A stretch of 64,000 nt of DNA from Roseiconus lacunae (GCF_008312935.1 NZ_VSZO01000010.1:186001-250000), one strand, 5' to 3'. Counted from the first letter of the stretch, positions 1 to 9,280 are shown. Notes: a model not told the origin generated them from the sequence alone. A program made the numbers and translations.

Positions 1-1290
1 AACCGTGCTGATCAACCATCGCCAATAGCTCTCACTGCCGCTGGAGATGTTGACGCCTTGCCGTTGATGCCAACTACGGCCTGATTGTTTCAGTGCCAGC
101 CAAAGGTGAAACGATCCGGGGAAAGGGTCGGCTTGGTCGATCAATGCGACTCGGCCAAAACCGTACGGGAACGCTCGTACCAATTGCTTAAGTTCATCAC
201 GATCGAGTTTCTTCGCCATCGGGCTGTTGGCGTCTTCAAGGTCTTTGTAAAAGTCACCGCGATTTCGATTGGCGCTGACGATCGTTTCGTTGTAATAAAA
301 CGATCCCGAGTACTCTTGATACACGTAATTGTGTTCAATGTTTTTGGAATTGAGTTCCATCGCATTCGTGAAGTCGCCAACGTAATTCGTGGCATCGACG
401 TCGTTTGGTGTTGCCAACCAATGTCCCGCCTCAAATCCGTCAGCTGGCAGATCATAAGTCCAGATCTGGCCTCCGGCGGCAACCCACTTTTGAATCGCCC
501 GCAGAATCTTCGGGCGTTCGCGTTCCAGCCGCAACAGTACCGAGCAGGGGAGAATCAATGTGTCGAGTTGGCTGTAGGCCAGCCAATCATCGCGAAGCGA
601 TGCCTCTTGTTGAATACGAAACCTTAAGCGTCCAGAGTCAAGCTGTGACGCAAAATTGAAAGCGTCTTGGTCGGTAAGTCGATCGGCCTTTTTATTACGA
701 GGAATCGAGTCGTTCCCGATCACCGAGCTAAGCGCACGAAGATCGGGAAATCTTTCCCAGACACCATTTTGTAAGCGGGCGTCCAAAGGGATGACGACGC
801 CGATCGACTGTTGTTGCCCCCAGTACTGAACCGGTTGTGGAATGCTGGTACGCGAAGCGCGGCGGTGGGTTCGGCGACCGTCTTCTTCGATCACAATCGC
901 AATCCACTCCCATCGATAGTACGAGGGGACATTGACGTCGACTTGGTGCGCCGTCACGCCTTCGGGAACAACGACGTCGACAGCATACTGATAGTCCAGT
1001 CGTGTTTGATAAGTCGTGCGAGGCCGAAGTAGAATGCGAAGGTTCCGTTGCCTCGTAAAACTGGCCCCTAAGGGAACGAACCGTAGCTTGAGGGGGTGGA
1101 AACCGTCACCGCCAACTTGCTCACTGAGGACAGTCAACTGAAAGCCGACGTCCTGTGGTTTGGTGGGGGCAACGCCGACGACAATTTCGGCTCGAAGGGA
1201 TTGGCTAGGCGTCGCGCCAATGACCAGGCTAATCACCATCAAGAGCCATCCCGTGACGGCGGTACGCTTGGATCGAAAACCTCCGCTCAT
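1..1290 (-). CDS. Exported protein with GATase-like segment, 3'-partial
   Basis: The frame is open for 430 codons from ATG 1290 to the left edge with no stop, so the C-terminus is missing. The N-terminus has a basic stretch followed by a hydrophobic segment (residues about 12-30) that reads as a signal peptide or anchor. Residues about 35-180 look beta-rich. Around residues 225-275 a pattern of hydrophobic strand, helix, then WVAAGGQIWTYDL resembles the class I glutamine-amidotransferase-like fold often found in large planctomycete membrane proteins; no catalytic Cys-His pair is evident. The start codon overlaps the stop of the upstream gene by one base (TGATG), implying translational coupling. 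Function is unknown; an envelope role is an inference. Confidence 0.85.
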   Translation of the reverse strand, partial: MSGGFRSKRTAVTGWLLMVISLVIGATPSQSLRAEIVVGVAPTKPQDVGFQLTVLSEQVGGDGFHPLKLRFVPLGASFTRQRNLRILLRPRTTYQTRLDYQYAVDVVVPEGVTAHQVDVNVPSYYRWEWIAIVIEEDGRRTHRRASRTSIPQPVQYWGQQQSIGVVIPLDARLQNGVWERFPDLRALSSVIGNDSIPRNKKADRLTDQDAFNFASQLDSGRLRFRIQQEASLRDDWLAYSQLDTLILPCSVLLRLERERPKILRAIQKWVAAGGQIWTYDLPADGFEAGHWLATPNDVDATNYVGDFTNAMELNSKNIEHNYVYQEYSGSFYYNETIVSANRNRGDFYKDLEDANSPMAKKLDRDELKQLVRAFPYGFGRVALIDQADPFPGSFHLWLALKQSGRSWHQRQGVNISSGSESYWRWLISTV

Positions 1291-1730
1291 CAGTGATCCG
1301 CCTCTGTTTTCGTGTTGGCGATCGCCCCGGTCACGTCACTCGATTCGGTCTCCGAACCGTGAAGAGGTCCGCCGTCGCTAGACAGAGTTAATCCGTGCTG
1401 TATTAATCCAAGCTGTGCTGATCCGGTTGGAACTTGGCCGGGCATCCATTGTGTGGGGGTATGAACGCGTTGTTGTTGAGCATCCCCGGCGGCGACGGCG
1501 CCGACTGTCGAAAAAAGGCTCGCCAACGAGAAACTGCCCACGTACAGCAAGAAGGGCGTCACCAATGCCAGGATCGCAGCCATCGCCATCACTGCCCAGG
1601 TCGTGTGATGGGCGATGGCTTGCTGAAAGATTGCCATCGCAACCCCCGATAGGGTCACGACCCCAATCAGCAATCGAAGTGAGATTTTGGGAAGCATCGG
1701 GGTGGAGGAGGCTTTACTCATTGGCATCAC
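1290..1730 (-). CDS. Small two-TM membrane protein, function unknown
   Basis: This 146-codon gene starts at GTG 1730, but ATG 1727 or ATG 1721 (MSKASS) are equally possible. Two hydrophobic segments (residues about 18-40 and 48-72) predict two membrane helices. The last 70 residues are polar and low in complexity, which suggests a soluble tail. Its stop overlaps the start of the next minus-strand gene by one base, so the two are almost certainly one operon. An 11-bp direct repeat, TGGCATCACTG, at 1722-1732 and 1738-1748 covers the start region. I do not recognise the family. Confidence 0.75.
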   Translation of the reverse strand: MMPMSKASSTPMLPKISLRLLIGVVTLSGVAMAIFQQAIAHHTTWAVMAMAAILALVTPFLLYVGSFSLASLFSTVGAVAAGDAQQQRVHTPTQWMPGQVPTGSAQLGLIQHGLTLSSDGGPLHGSETESSDVTGAIANTKTEADH

Positions 1731-1929
1731 TGTTGACTGGCATCACTGGGGGTAAGATGAACGCCCAATTTAGCAGGGTTCGCTTGCATACGGCACAACG
1801 CCGAACGAATTTGGGCGGTCGCAAACTTCAAAAACATCTCTTTCCAGAAAATCCGAAGTTTTGCTAAAGATGAGATGTCGCGGTGTTGCTATCCCGACGA
1901 AACGAGCGAAACCGAAAGAGAAACGGCGA

Positions 1930-3135
1930 ATGAGAATTCTTTACGAAGGAGCGATTTTCCAAATCCTTCGCTGTGGCGGCGTCGCCCGCTACTTCTCTGA
2001 GCTGATCGATCATTTGCCTGAAATGTTCGAGCCCATCGTTTTGGGGCCGAATGCCGAAGCCACTCGACTAAACAATCGCTCGTTGCAATACATCAGCGTG
2101 CAAACGGAGCCGCCAGTGTCTTGGCTCCGCAAGTGGACACGCGACCGTTTGCAACGGCAAATTGCCCAGCGTTTCGACTCGGTCGAGGCTGAAATCGAGC
2201 ACTGGACGTATTACGGCGGGCTGTGTCGTCGACCGATTCGTCATGGCAATCGTCCCCTCGTGGTAACGGTATTAGATTTTATCCACGAAGCGTATCCGTC
2301 ACTCGATCCGAGCGGGAAGCACGTGGCGATGAAAACCGAAGCGATCAAGTTGGCCGATCACTTGGCGTGTATCTCTCAGTCGACATACGACGAACTGTGT
2401 GAACGATTTCCCGAAGCGCGTAGCAAGGCATCGATCGTTCCGCTAGGGACCTCTCTGGGAGACACGACGGCGGCCCCGATCCCGACGGCACTTCAAAATT
2501 CGCCCTATATCCTTTTCGTCGGCCGGCGCAATAACTACAAGAACTTTCAAGTCGTTTGGGAGGCATGGAATCGGATCGCCGACCGGCGGCCCAAGCATGC
2601 CAAGCTAGCGATCGTCGGACCGCCGATGAAACGACGTGAGGCGACGGCGCTAGGTTTCCAGAACGACTCTGCTGCCGTTCTGGTTCCCAACGCAAGTGAC
2701 GAAGTTTTGCGTGGTTTGTACGAACATGCCAATGCGTTTGTGTTTCCGTCCAAAGCAGAAGGTTTTGGACTGCCATCGCTGGAGGCAATGTGTGCCGGGA
2801 CGCCGGTCTTGGTCAGTGACCTACCTGTGATGCATGAAGTCGTTGGGGACGCGGGCTATTTCTTTGACCCTGAAAATGTCGAAAGTGTGGCGGAGATGAT
2901 GTTGGCATCACTGGAAGGCCAACTACCCGATCGAGATGCCACGGTGGCGGCCGCGAAAGATCGCGCGTCGACATTCAGTTGGCGAGCGACGGCCGAACGC
3001 ATGGCCGAGGTTTATCTGGAAGTTTCACTTGAAGCCCCCAGGAAACCGACACCGCGAGTTTCCACGCGATGCTATGTCTCTTCATCTACTCCGTCTGACG
3101 CGGAACGGTCACGTGAGCGATTGCCTTCTCTGTAA
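1930..3135 (+). CDS. GT4-family glycosyltransferase
   Basis: A 401-residue GT-B fold glycosyltransferase that moves a sugar from a nucleotide donor, probably in exopolysaccharide or surface glycan assembly in the cytoplasm. The C-terminal domain has FVGRRNNYKNF (about residue 196) and the donor-binding EX7E motif in EGFGLPSLEAMCAGTPV (about residue 277), both typical of GT4. I chose ATG 1930 because MRILYEGAIFQ matches how the family begins; the frame extends upstream to TTG 1861 with basic residues that look non-native. The last 62 bases overlap the next gene, and the final 30 residues are low-complexity, so that tail is probably not part of the fold. Confidence 0.9.
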   Translation: MRILYEGAIFQILRCGGVARYFSELIDHLPEMFEPIVLGPNAEATRLNNRSLQYISVQTEPPVSWLRKWTRDRLQRQIAQRFDSVEAEIEHWTYYGGLCRRPIRHGNRPLVVTVLDFIHEAYPSLDPSGKHVAMKTEAIKLADHLACISQSTYDELCERFPEARSKASIVPLGTSLGDTTAAPIPTALQNSPYILFVGRRNNYKNFQVVWEAWNRIADRRPKHAKLAIVGPPMKRREATALGFQNDSAAVLVPNASDEVLRGLYEHANAFVFPSKAEGFGLPSLEAMCAGTPVLVSDLPVMHEVVGDAGYFFDPENVESVAEMMLASLEGQLPDRDATVAAAKDRASTFSWRATAERMAEVYLEVSLEAPRKPTPRVSTRCYVSSSTPSDAERSRERLPSL

Positions 3136-3916
3136 CGCCTGGAGCGATCACTTCGCAACGGCCACGATTCTATCGAAGTACGACGTTGACTATTTCCGAT
3201 GTCGGGATTGCGGTTTTATTCAAACCGAGGCGCCGTACTGGTTGGATGAAGCCTACGATCAAGCGATCGTATCAACCGATGTTGGCTTAATTTCACGAAA
3301 CGAACGCTTTGCCAAAACCACTGACCGTTTGCTGCGTATTGTTTTACCGGGCGCCAAGCGATGCCTTGATTACGGCGGTGGCTACGGCATGTTCACACGG
3401 ATGATGCGTGACCGTGGACATCGGTTTGAGCATCACGACCCGTACTGCCAGAACTTGTTTGCCGCCGGGTTTAATGCGAACGTCGATAGCGATGTTCGCT
3501 TCGATTTCCTGACTGCGTTCGAGGTCATGGAACATCTCGAAAATCCACATCAAGAATTGCAAACATTCGATTGTTTGGCGGATAACTGGTTGGTATCAAC
3601 GGAGTTACTTCCGGATCATCCGCCGTTGCCAAATGACTGGTGGTACTACGTACTCGACGGCGGGCAACATATTAGCTTGTGGTCCAAGCGGGCACTGCGG
3701 ATCGTGGCGGAAATGTACGATCGCCATCTGATCTCGTATCGCGGCTTGCATCTCTTGACTCGTGAAAAAATGCGTCCGACCGTCGTACGCTATCTCATGC
3801 GAAACAAGTTCGCCGGCATTTGCGATCTGATCCGCCGCCGAAAGCCATTGCTGGGCGAGGACTTTCGCCAAGCGGTTGCCGAGACGAAGGCGGCCGCGCA
3901 AACGGTGAGTGTGTAA
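3074..3916 (+). CDS. Class I SAM methyltransferase with zinc-ribbon-like N-terminus
   Basis: A 280-residue protein. The N-terminus has two CxxC pairs (CLLC at about residue 16 and CRDC at about residue 39), as in sugar C-methyltransferase-like proteins where a zinc knuckle precedes the catalytic domain. The SAM-binding glycine loop CLDYGGGYG follows at about residue 97, and a FEVMEHLENP motif typical of Methyltransf_23 proteins at about residue 150. ATG 3074 is chosen because the zinc-binding domain starts right after it; it lies inside the end of the upstream glycosyltransferase, suggesting coupled translation. The substrate is probably a sugar or lipid glycan intermediate, judged from the neighbours only. 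Confidence 0.87.
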   Translation: MSLHLLRLTRNGHVSDCLLCNAWSDHFATATILSKYDVDYFRCRDCGFIQTEAPYWLDEAYDQAIVSTDVGLISRNERFAKTTDRLLRIVLPGAKRCLDYGGGYGMFTRMMRDRGHRFEHHDPYCQNLFAAGFNANVDSDVRFDFLTAFEVMEHLENPHQELQTFDCLADNWLVSTELLPDHPPLPNDWWYYVLDGGQHISLWSKRALRIVAEMYDRHLISYRGLHLLTREKMRPTVVRYLMRNKFAGICDLIRRRKPLLGEDFRQAVAETKAAAQTVSV

Positions 3917-3919
3917 ACG

Positions 3920-5227
3920 CTACGGTTTGATCTCGGGGCCGCAGAGCTCAACGAGTGACGTTGCTGCGGCGCCAATACTGTGTCGCTCATAAACACCTTG
4001 CCTTCCTTGATCGGCCATCTGCTCGCGGCGATCGGGTTGGTCGATCAGTGTGATGATCGCTTCGGCCAAGGCGTCGATTTCGTGCGGCGGAACAAGTGTG
4101 CCTCCGCCGGTCGAGCGGATCAATTCACCAAACGCCCCATGTTCCGGCATCACAACAGGGGTTCCCGCGGCCAGGGCTTCTAAAACAAACAGACCTTTAG
4201 GATCTTCGTATTCCGTCGGCACGCACAGTAAATCCATCTCTTGCAGGAACTGCACCTTCGCATCCAGGTCGGGGCTGCCGTGATACGTGAAACGATCGGT
4301 CAGTCCGGCTTTGGCAAGTCGGTCGCGAATCGTTTGCAGGTACGGACGATTGGCTTCTCCCAGCCAACCGGCGGCATGCAAAGTCACATGGGGGCGTTTG
4401 GCGGCGATCGCTTCAAAGGCTTCGACCAGTCGATGCAGGCCTTTCTCCGGGGCAATTCGAGCCAGATAACCGAGCTTGAACGCTTCGGTTGAATCGGTGG
4501 TCGGCGTCCGCTTTTCAGTGGGCAGGCGATCGTACGGTCCGAGGTCGATTGAGAGCGGTGCGATCCGTAACTTTGCTTCGGGGATCTCGAGCAGGGCCGC
4601 CATCTTGTCGCCATAGAACCGACTGTTGACGCAAAAGTAATCGACGTGGTCGACAAGCTTACTGCAGAGACGAATCGCCTCGGTACGATGCTTTTCCGGA
4701 AGGTGGTCTAGAAAGATATCGTCCCCTTGGAGCATCACGATCAACCTGCAGTTTGGCATGCGTTTTCGCAGCATCGGAAGTCCACCGCCGATCAGTAAGT
4801 TCGTCAGCACGACCGCATCGGGCTTTTCCTCGTTGGCGATCCAGTCGGCTAATCGTTCAAACTCTTGAGCCTGAAAACCGTCGCTCCCTTTTAGGATCGA
4901 GACGGCAAGTTCACCCAGCGATGCGGGGTCGGTCGAACTCGCCTTGCGGGTCGCCCAACGAATCAGACCTGGCGAATCGAGCAGGCTGCGCATCGGGCGG
5001 GGAAGCCAGCGAAGCCACGGCATTTTTTGCAACAAGTAGACATGAATTCCACTTAAGAAGACCCGTGATCCGGCGATGCTGACCTCATCGGTTCGAATCG
5101 GGGTGTAGACCGGTTGCAGTAAACAATCGACGCCTTGTTGATGCAGCGCTCGGGCGAGCGCGTTGTCGTGCATGCAGCTTCCACAATACATCCCGGCGGC
5201 ACCGGCGGTTAAATACACGACCTTCAT
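3920..5227 (-). CDS. GT4-family glycosyltransferase
   Basis: A 435-residue GT-B glycosyltransferase. The N-terminal domain starts with a strand MKVVYLTAG and a glycine-rich loop, GMYCGSCMHDNALARAL, where the acceptor usually binds. The C-terminal domain contains GYLARIAPEKGLHRLVEAF and the donor-site segment PKGLFVLEALAAGTPVVMPEHGAFGEL. It converges on the methyltransferase with only three bases between the two stops, so it belongs to a separate transcript but the same glycan-associated neighbourhood. Donor and acceptor cannot be read from sequence. Confidence 0.92.
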   Translation of the reverse strand: MKVVYLTAGAAGMYCGSCMHDNALARALHQQGVDCLLQPVYTPIRTDEVSIAGSRVFLSGIHVYLLQKMPWLRWLPRPMRSLLDSPGLIRWATRKASSTDPASLGELAVSILKGSDGFQAQEFERLADWIANEEKPDAVVLTNLLIGGGLPMLRKRMPNCRLIVMLQGDDIFLDHLPEKHRTEAIRLCSKLVDHVDYFCVNSRFYGDKMAALLEIPEAKLRIAPLSIDLGPYDRLPTEKRTPTTDSTEAFKLGYLARIAPEKGLHRLVEAFEAIAAKRPHVTLHAAGWLGEANRPYLQTIRDRLAKAGLTDRFTYHGSPDLDAKVQFLQEMDLLCVPTEYEDPKGLFVLEALAAGTPVVMPEHGAFGELIRSTGGGTLVPPHEIDALAEAIITLIDQPDRREQMADQGRQGVYERHSIGAAATSLVELCGPEIKP

Positions 5228-5315
5228 CTTTAGACTGAATTAACCGTTAGGGGGGAATGAAATGCCAATGGATTCTCCGAAGGTGAACAGCTCAATGATG
5301 CGAGAAAAAAGCTCG

Positions 5316-5344
5316 TTGTGAGGGCAACTTGACGGTTCTATACT
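5316..5344 (+). promoter_or_regulatory. Candidate sigma70-type promoter for the ROK-lepA operon
   Basis: TTGTGA at 5316-5321 and TATACT at 5339-5344 are separated by exactly 17 bases, 51 bases before the start of the ROK gene. This is pattern matching only, but the match to the consensus is good and it sits in the only gap before the operon. Confidence 0.45.
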
Positions 5345-5395
5345 CCGCGACCGTGTAACCCCAGGCTGTCTTCAATTTCCCCGAAAAACTGCCCC

Positions 5396-6460
5396 ATGAG
5401 TGTTTCCAAAGCATCAAATCCAAACAAGTTCGCCGAAATCATTCCGGTGGCACAAGCGAACGGACCGTTTTACTGGGGAATTGACGTCGGTGGGACTGGG
5501 ATCAAGTTAGGACTTGTCGATTCGGCAGGATACACGGTCGCTTTTGAGTCGATTCCGACGTTGGAAAGCGAAGGGCCTGAAGCGGCAATCAAACGTGTCG
5601 CGGAGGTGGTTTCGAGGACCGAGTCGTCGCTGGGCATCGTCGGTCAAGTTCCGCACATCGGCCTGGGGGCCCCTGGTCCGATGGATTTGCCCAAAGGCCT
5701 GCTGGTCGCCCCGCCGCAATTGCCATCGTGGTGGGGATTCAACATCGTCCGGGCGATCGAAACGGCGACCGGTCGACCGGTTTCGTTTCTCAATGACGCC
5801 AACGCGGCGGCGTATGGGGAATTTTGGATTGGGACCGGTCGTGACAGTGATTCGATGATCTTACTCACGCTGGGCACCGGGGTCGGTGGGGGCATTATTG
5901 TCGACGGGGAACTGGTTAACGGCATCAACAGCTTCGGAAGCGAGTGCGGTCACATCATTATTGACCCGTCGCCGACGGCCAGACTTTGCGTTTGGGGCGG
6001 CGGAAGAGGACAATTGGAAGCGTATGCGAGCGCGAGCGCCGTCGTCGATCGGACTCGGGAACGCCTACAAGAGGGAGCGACGAGTTCGCTTTGCGGGACG
6101 CTGGGCGGGGCGAACAACGAATTAACCGCGAAGAAGGTTTATCAGGCTGCCCAAAACGACGGCGACGATTTAGCATTAGAGATCGTTGACGAAACCGCAA
6201 AATGGTTAGGAATTGGCATCGCCACTCTCGTTCACGCCCTCGATCCGGGGGTCGTCACCTTGGGTGGGGCCATGAATTTCGGCGGTTCGGAATGCCCCAT
6301 CGGCAGACGCTTCCTTTCTGGGATAATAAGCGAATTCCAACAGCGCACCTTTCCGAATGTATTTGAAGGCACATCGATCGCGTTCGCGACGCTCGGTGCG
6401 GCCGCGGGTTACCTGGGATTGGCTGGGTATGCCCGAAAACAACACGCGAAACCGACATGA
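5396..6460 (+). CDS. ROK-family sugar kinase (glucokinase-like)
   Basis: A 354-residue ROK protein predicted to phosphorylate glucose or a related hexose with ATP in the cytoplasm. The phosphate-binding motif GIDVGGTGIKLG is at about residue 29, the catalytic-loop segment FLNDANAAAYGEF at about residue 133, and the second glycine-rich segment LTLGTGVGGGII at about residue 160. The ROK zinc motif (CxCGxxGCxE) is degenerate: the sequence reads CVWGGGRGQLEAYAS, keeping one cysteine. The upstream histidine (SECGHI) is kept. The stop overlaps the lepA start (ATGA), so the two genes are cotranscribed. Confidence 0.93.
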   Translation: MSVSKASNPNKFAEIIPVAQANGPFYWGIDVGGTGIKLGLVDSAGYTVAFESIPTLESEGPEAAIKRVAEVVSRTESSLGIVGQVPHIGLGAPGPMDLPKGLLVAPPQLPSWWGFNIVRAIETATGRPVSFLNDANAAAYGEFWIGTGRDSDSMILLTLGTGVGGGIIVDGELVNGINSFGSECGHIIIDPSPTARLCVWGGGRGQLEAYASASAVVDRTRERLQEGATSSLCGTLGGANNELTAKKVYQAAQNDGDDLALEIVDETAKWLGIGIATLVHALDPGVVTLGGAMNFGGSECPIGRRFLSGIISEFQQRTFPNVFEGTSIAFATLGAAAGYLGLAGYARKQHAKPT

Positions 6461-8262
6461 CCAAAAAACATATTCGAAACTTTTGCATTATTGCCCACAT
6501 CGATCACGGAAAGAGCACGCTCGCCGATCGATTGTTGGAAGAAACCGGAACGGTCAGCTCGCGAGAGATGAAGGAGCAATTGCTCGACGATCTGGAACTT
6601 GAGCGGCAGCGTGGCATTACCATCAAAGCCCGTGCGGTGGTGATGAAGTTCAAACGCGGCAAAGAAGAATACGAATTGAACTTGATCGACACCCCCGGGC
6701 ACGTCGACTTTCAATACGAAGTTTCACGCTCGCTGGCCTGCTGCGAGGGGGCGTTGCTGTTGGTCGACGCGTTTCAAGGCGTCGAAGCTCAGACGGTCGC
6801 GAACGCCTATGCGGCGATGGAACACGACCTGAAAATCATTCCGGTGATCAACAAGATCGACCTGACGCACGCTCGTCCGGACGAAGTCGCCGAAGAAATG
6901 ATGAACTCGCTCGGCACCGATCCTGACGAATGCGTCCGCGTCAGCGCGAAAACAGGGCAAGGCGTCAATGGCTTGGTCGATGCGATCATCGAACACGTCC
7001 CTCCGCCCACCGGCGATCCCGAAGCGACGCTACAAGCGATGGTGTTCGATTCCAACTACGACGACTATCGCGGCGCGATCACCTACGTTCGGGTCATGCA
7101 AGGCACCGTCCGCAAAGGACAAAAGATCCGCTTCTTGCGTGCCGGAACGGTCCACGACGTCGTTGAACTCGGCCAATTCATGCCACAACGCCACTCCTGT
7201 GAACAACTTTCTGCGGGTCAAGTCGGCTACTTGATTTGCAATATTAAAAGCTTGGGCGATGTTCACATCGGCGATACGATCAGCATTCCCGGTGATTCCG
7301 CCGCTCCACCGCTGCCCGGCTATGCGCGTCCAAAGCGGATGGTTTACTGCGGCTTGTTCCCCAGCGACGGTCAGAACTTTTCCGACTTGCGCGACGCCCT
7401 TGAACGTCTTGCCGTCAACGACCCCAGCTTTGAATTCGAACCGGAAACCAGCGACGCCCTGGGCTTCGGTTTCCGCTGTGGGTTCCTGGGGCTGTTGCAC
7501 ATGGAAATCATTCAGCAACGACTGGAAAACGAGTCCGATGTGGACCTGGTCCAAACGGCGCCCAACGTGACGTATGAAATCGTCAATAAACGCGGCGAGA
7601 CGATGACGATCCACAAGCCGCAGGATGTGCCCGACCCCGGTGACATCGAAGAATTTCGCCAGCCGATCGTCCGCTGCAATATCATTGTCCCCGTCGAATT
7701 TATCGGGGCGGTCATGAAACTGGTGCACGAACGCCGTGGAATCCAAAAGTCGCAGGAACACCTCGGCGCCCAACGTTCAATGTTGACCTACGACATTCCG
7801 CTCGCCGAAGTCGTCTATGACTTGCATGATAAGATCAAAAGTTGCACCAAAGGCTACGGCACACTCGATTACGAGATGGTGGGCTATGAGCCGGCCGACC
7901 TGGCGCGTTTAGATTTCTTGGTCAACGGAAAGCGTGTCGACGCACTCAGCATCGTCTGCAACCGCGCCGATGCCGATCGGCGTGGACGCGCGGTCGCAAA
8001 GCGATTGAAATCCGAGATCGATCGGCACATGTTCGAAGTCGCCGTGCAAGCCGCAATCGGCAGCCGTGTGATCGCCCGAGAAACCGTTCCCGCGATGCGC
8101 AAGAACGTGACCGCCAAGTGCTACGGCGGTGACATCACGCGGAAACGCAAGCTGCTGCAGAAGCAGAAAGAAGGCAAGAAACGCATGAAGGCGGTCGGCA
8201 ACGTCGAGATCAGCCAGAAAGCGTTCATGGCCGTTCTTAACGAAGCCGAAGGCGGAAGCTAA
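6457..8262 (+). CDS. lepA: Elongation factor 4 (LepA), translational GTPase
   Basis: A 601-residue protein, the normal length for LepA/EF4, a ribosome-associated GTPase linked to translation fidelity or ribosome assembly. All G motifs are visible: G1 AHIDHGKST (about residues 13-21), switch I RGITIKA, G3 DTPGHVDF, G4 NKIDLTHA and G5 region SAKTGQGV. The LepA-specific C-terminal domain, rich in lysine and arginine near the end, is present and complete. ATG 6457 overlaps the ROK gene stop. The coding sequence shows long antisense open frames caused by codon bias only. Confidence 0.99.
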   Translation: MTKKHIRNFCIIAHIDHGKSTLADRLLEETGTVSSREMKEQLLDDLELERQRGITIKARAVVMKFKRGKEEYELNLIDTPGHVDFQYEVSRSLACCEGALLLVDAFQGVEAQTVANAYAAMEHDLKIIPVINKIDLTHARPDEVAEEMMNSLGTDPDECVRVSAKTGQGVNGLVDAIIEHVPPPTGDPEATLQAMVFDSNYDDYRGAITYVRVMQGTVRKGQKIRFLRAGTVHDVVELGQFMPQRHSCEQLSAGQVGYLICNIKSLGDVHIGDTISIPGDSAAPPLPGYARPKRMVYCGLFPSDGQNFSDLRDALERLAVNDPSFEFEPETSDALGFGFRCGFLGLLHMEIIQQRLENESDVDLVQTAPNVTYEIVNKRGETMTIHKPQDVPDPGDIEEFRQPIVRCNIIVPVEFIGAVMKLVHERRGIQKSQEHLGAQRSMLTYDIPLAEVVYDLHDKIKSCTKGYGTLDYEMVGYEPADLARLDFLVNGKRVDALSIVCNRADADRRGRAVAKRLKSEIDRHMFEVAVQAAIGSRVIARETVPAMRKNVTAKCYGGDITRKRKLLQKQKEGKKRMKAVGNVEISQKAFMAVLNEAEGGS

Positions 8263-8350
8263 CGTTCCCGTCGCAGGAAGCATGACCTCGCAGGCTACTC
8301 CGCCGTGCGACACGTTTGCATCGACGCAGCTGCCAATGCTCCGTCTAGAC

Positions 8351-8433
8351 CACGGTTTAAGCTCGGCTTGTCAGCCGACGAATGTCGCTCCAGACGACGG
8401 CACGGAAACCGTGGCTAACGCCAATCGGCTAAT
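8351..8433 (+). repeat. Dispersed palindromic repeat, copy 1 (degenerate)
   Basis: The gap after lepA holds a diverged copy of an imperfect palindrome also seen near 19152, 30627 and 41897. The right arm (8401-8433: aaaccgtggctaacg, then cggctaat) is well kept. An 8-base perfect inverted repeat, CACGGTTT at 8351-8358 and AAACCGTG at 8406-8413, can form a stem. It lies between convergent genes, which fits a terminator-like or spacer role, though none is shown. Confidence 0.6.
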
Positions 8434-8475
8434 CCTGGCTCTGATCGCGGACGCCGCTAATGTGGCCAAGGTCGC

Positions 8476-9273
8476 TCACACAGAAAGCGAACGGATAGGG
8501 TCATGCTCTTGACGGCTGGCCCAGATGTTCAGACCGGCGAATTCCACAGACAGCTCTTCGGCGAGTTTTTCCATTGCGAATCGTTCGCTGTAGTAATGGC
8601 CCAGCAGCGCCAGCGTGACGCCCAGTGACTCGGCTTCGAGGCATTGGTGGAAGGTCGCTTCGCCGGTGATCAGCAATTCACAACCACGGCGATGAGCCTG
8701 AGAGACAAACGATCCGCCACTCCCGCATGCGAATCCGACACGCGATACAACGTGATCGGCAGGACCAACGACACGTGGTGCCGAGGCGCTGACATGAACG
8801 GCACAGGTGCGGATGACTTCATCGGCCGCGATCGGCTGGGCGAGGTCCCCCACCCGGCCGGCGCCCAGACTGTTCCCCGGTTCGGGATCAACGATCGGTC
8901 CGACGCCGGAAAGATTCAGCAGATCAGCCCAAGCTTGGTTGATCCCCGTTGCCGCCGAGTCATAGGCGGTGTGGGCGCTGTAGACAGCGGTCCCGGATCG
9001 GATGAGTCGCCACAGCAGTCGGCCGGTAATCGAGTCGGCGGTCACCTTTGCGAGAGGCCGGAAAGGCAGCGGATGATGCGTGATCACGAGATCAGCATCG
9101 GCATCGACGGCTTCGTCGACGACGCTGGGCGTGATGGTCAAGCATGTCATCACGCGTTCAACGTCGGCGTTTCGGTCACCGACAAGCAGACCGACGTTGT
9201 CCCAGGACTCGGCCAGGGACAAAGGGGCGATCTGTGCGAGTGACCGGCACAGCGAGTTGAGCGAAATCGACAT
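8476..9273 (-). CDS. Nif3-like dinuclear metal centre protein
   Basis: A 265-residue member of the Nif3/YbgI (DUF34) family, toroidal hexamers with a two-metal site and uncertain substrate, often annotated as GTP cyclohydrolase I type 2 homologue. The N-terminal signature ESWDNVGLLVG (about residue 22), the metal-binding ITHHPLPF (about residue 64), SAHTAYD (about residue 99) and the C-terminal LGHYYSERFA (about residue 225) are all present, so the metal ligands look complete. It follows infC with a 7-base gap and is probably cotranscribed with it. Confidence 0.93.
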   Translation of the reverse strand: MSISLNSLCRSLAQIAPLSLAESWDNVGLLVGDRNADVERVMTCLTITPSVVDEAVDADADLVITHHPLPFRPLAKVTADSITGRLLWRLIRSGTAVYSAHTAYDSAATGINQAWADLLNLSGVGPIVDPEPGNSLGAGRVGDLAQPIAADEVIRTCAVHVSASAPRVVGPADHVVSRVGFACGSGGSFVSQAHRRGCELLITGEATFHQCLEAESLGVTLALLGHYYSERFAMEKLAEELSVEFAGLNIWASRQEHDPIRSLSV

Positions 9274-9280
9274 GCTCGAC

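Noticed and set aside
5090-5104. GGTTCGAATC sequence like a tRNA T-loop
   Set aside because: It lies inside a glycosyltransferase coding sequence and no acceptor or anticodon stem surrounds it.
7030-7773. 247-codon open frame antisense to lepA
   Set aside because: It mirrors the codon bias of lepA, which is certain. No motif, no ribosome site.
8644-9243. 199-codon frame antisense to the Nif3-like gene
   Set aside because: Conserved metal-binding motifs are on the other strand.
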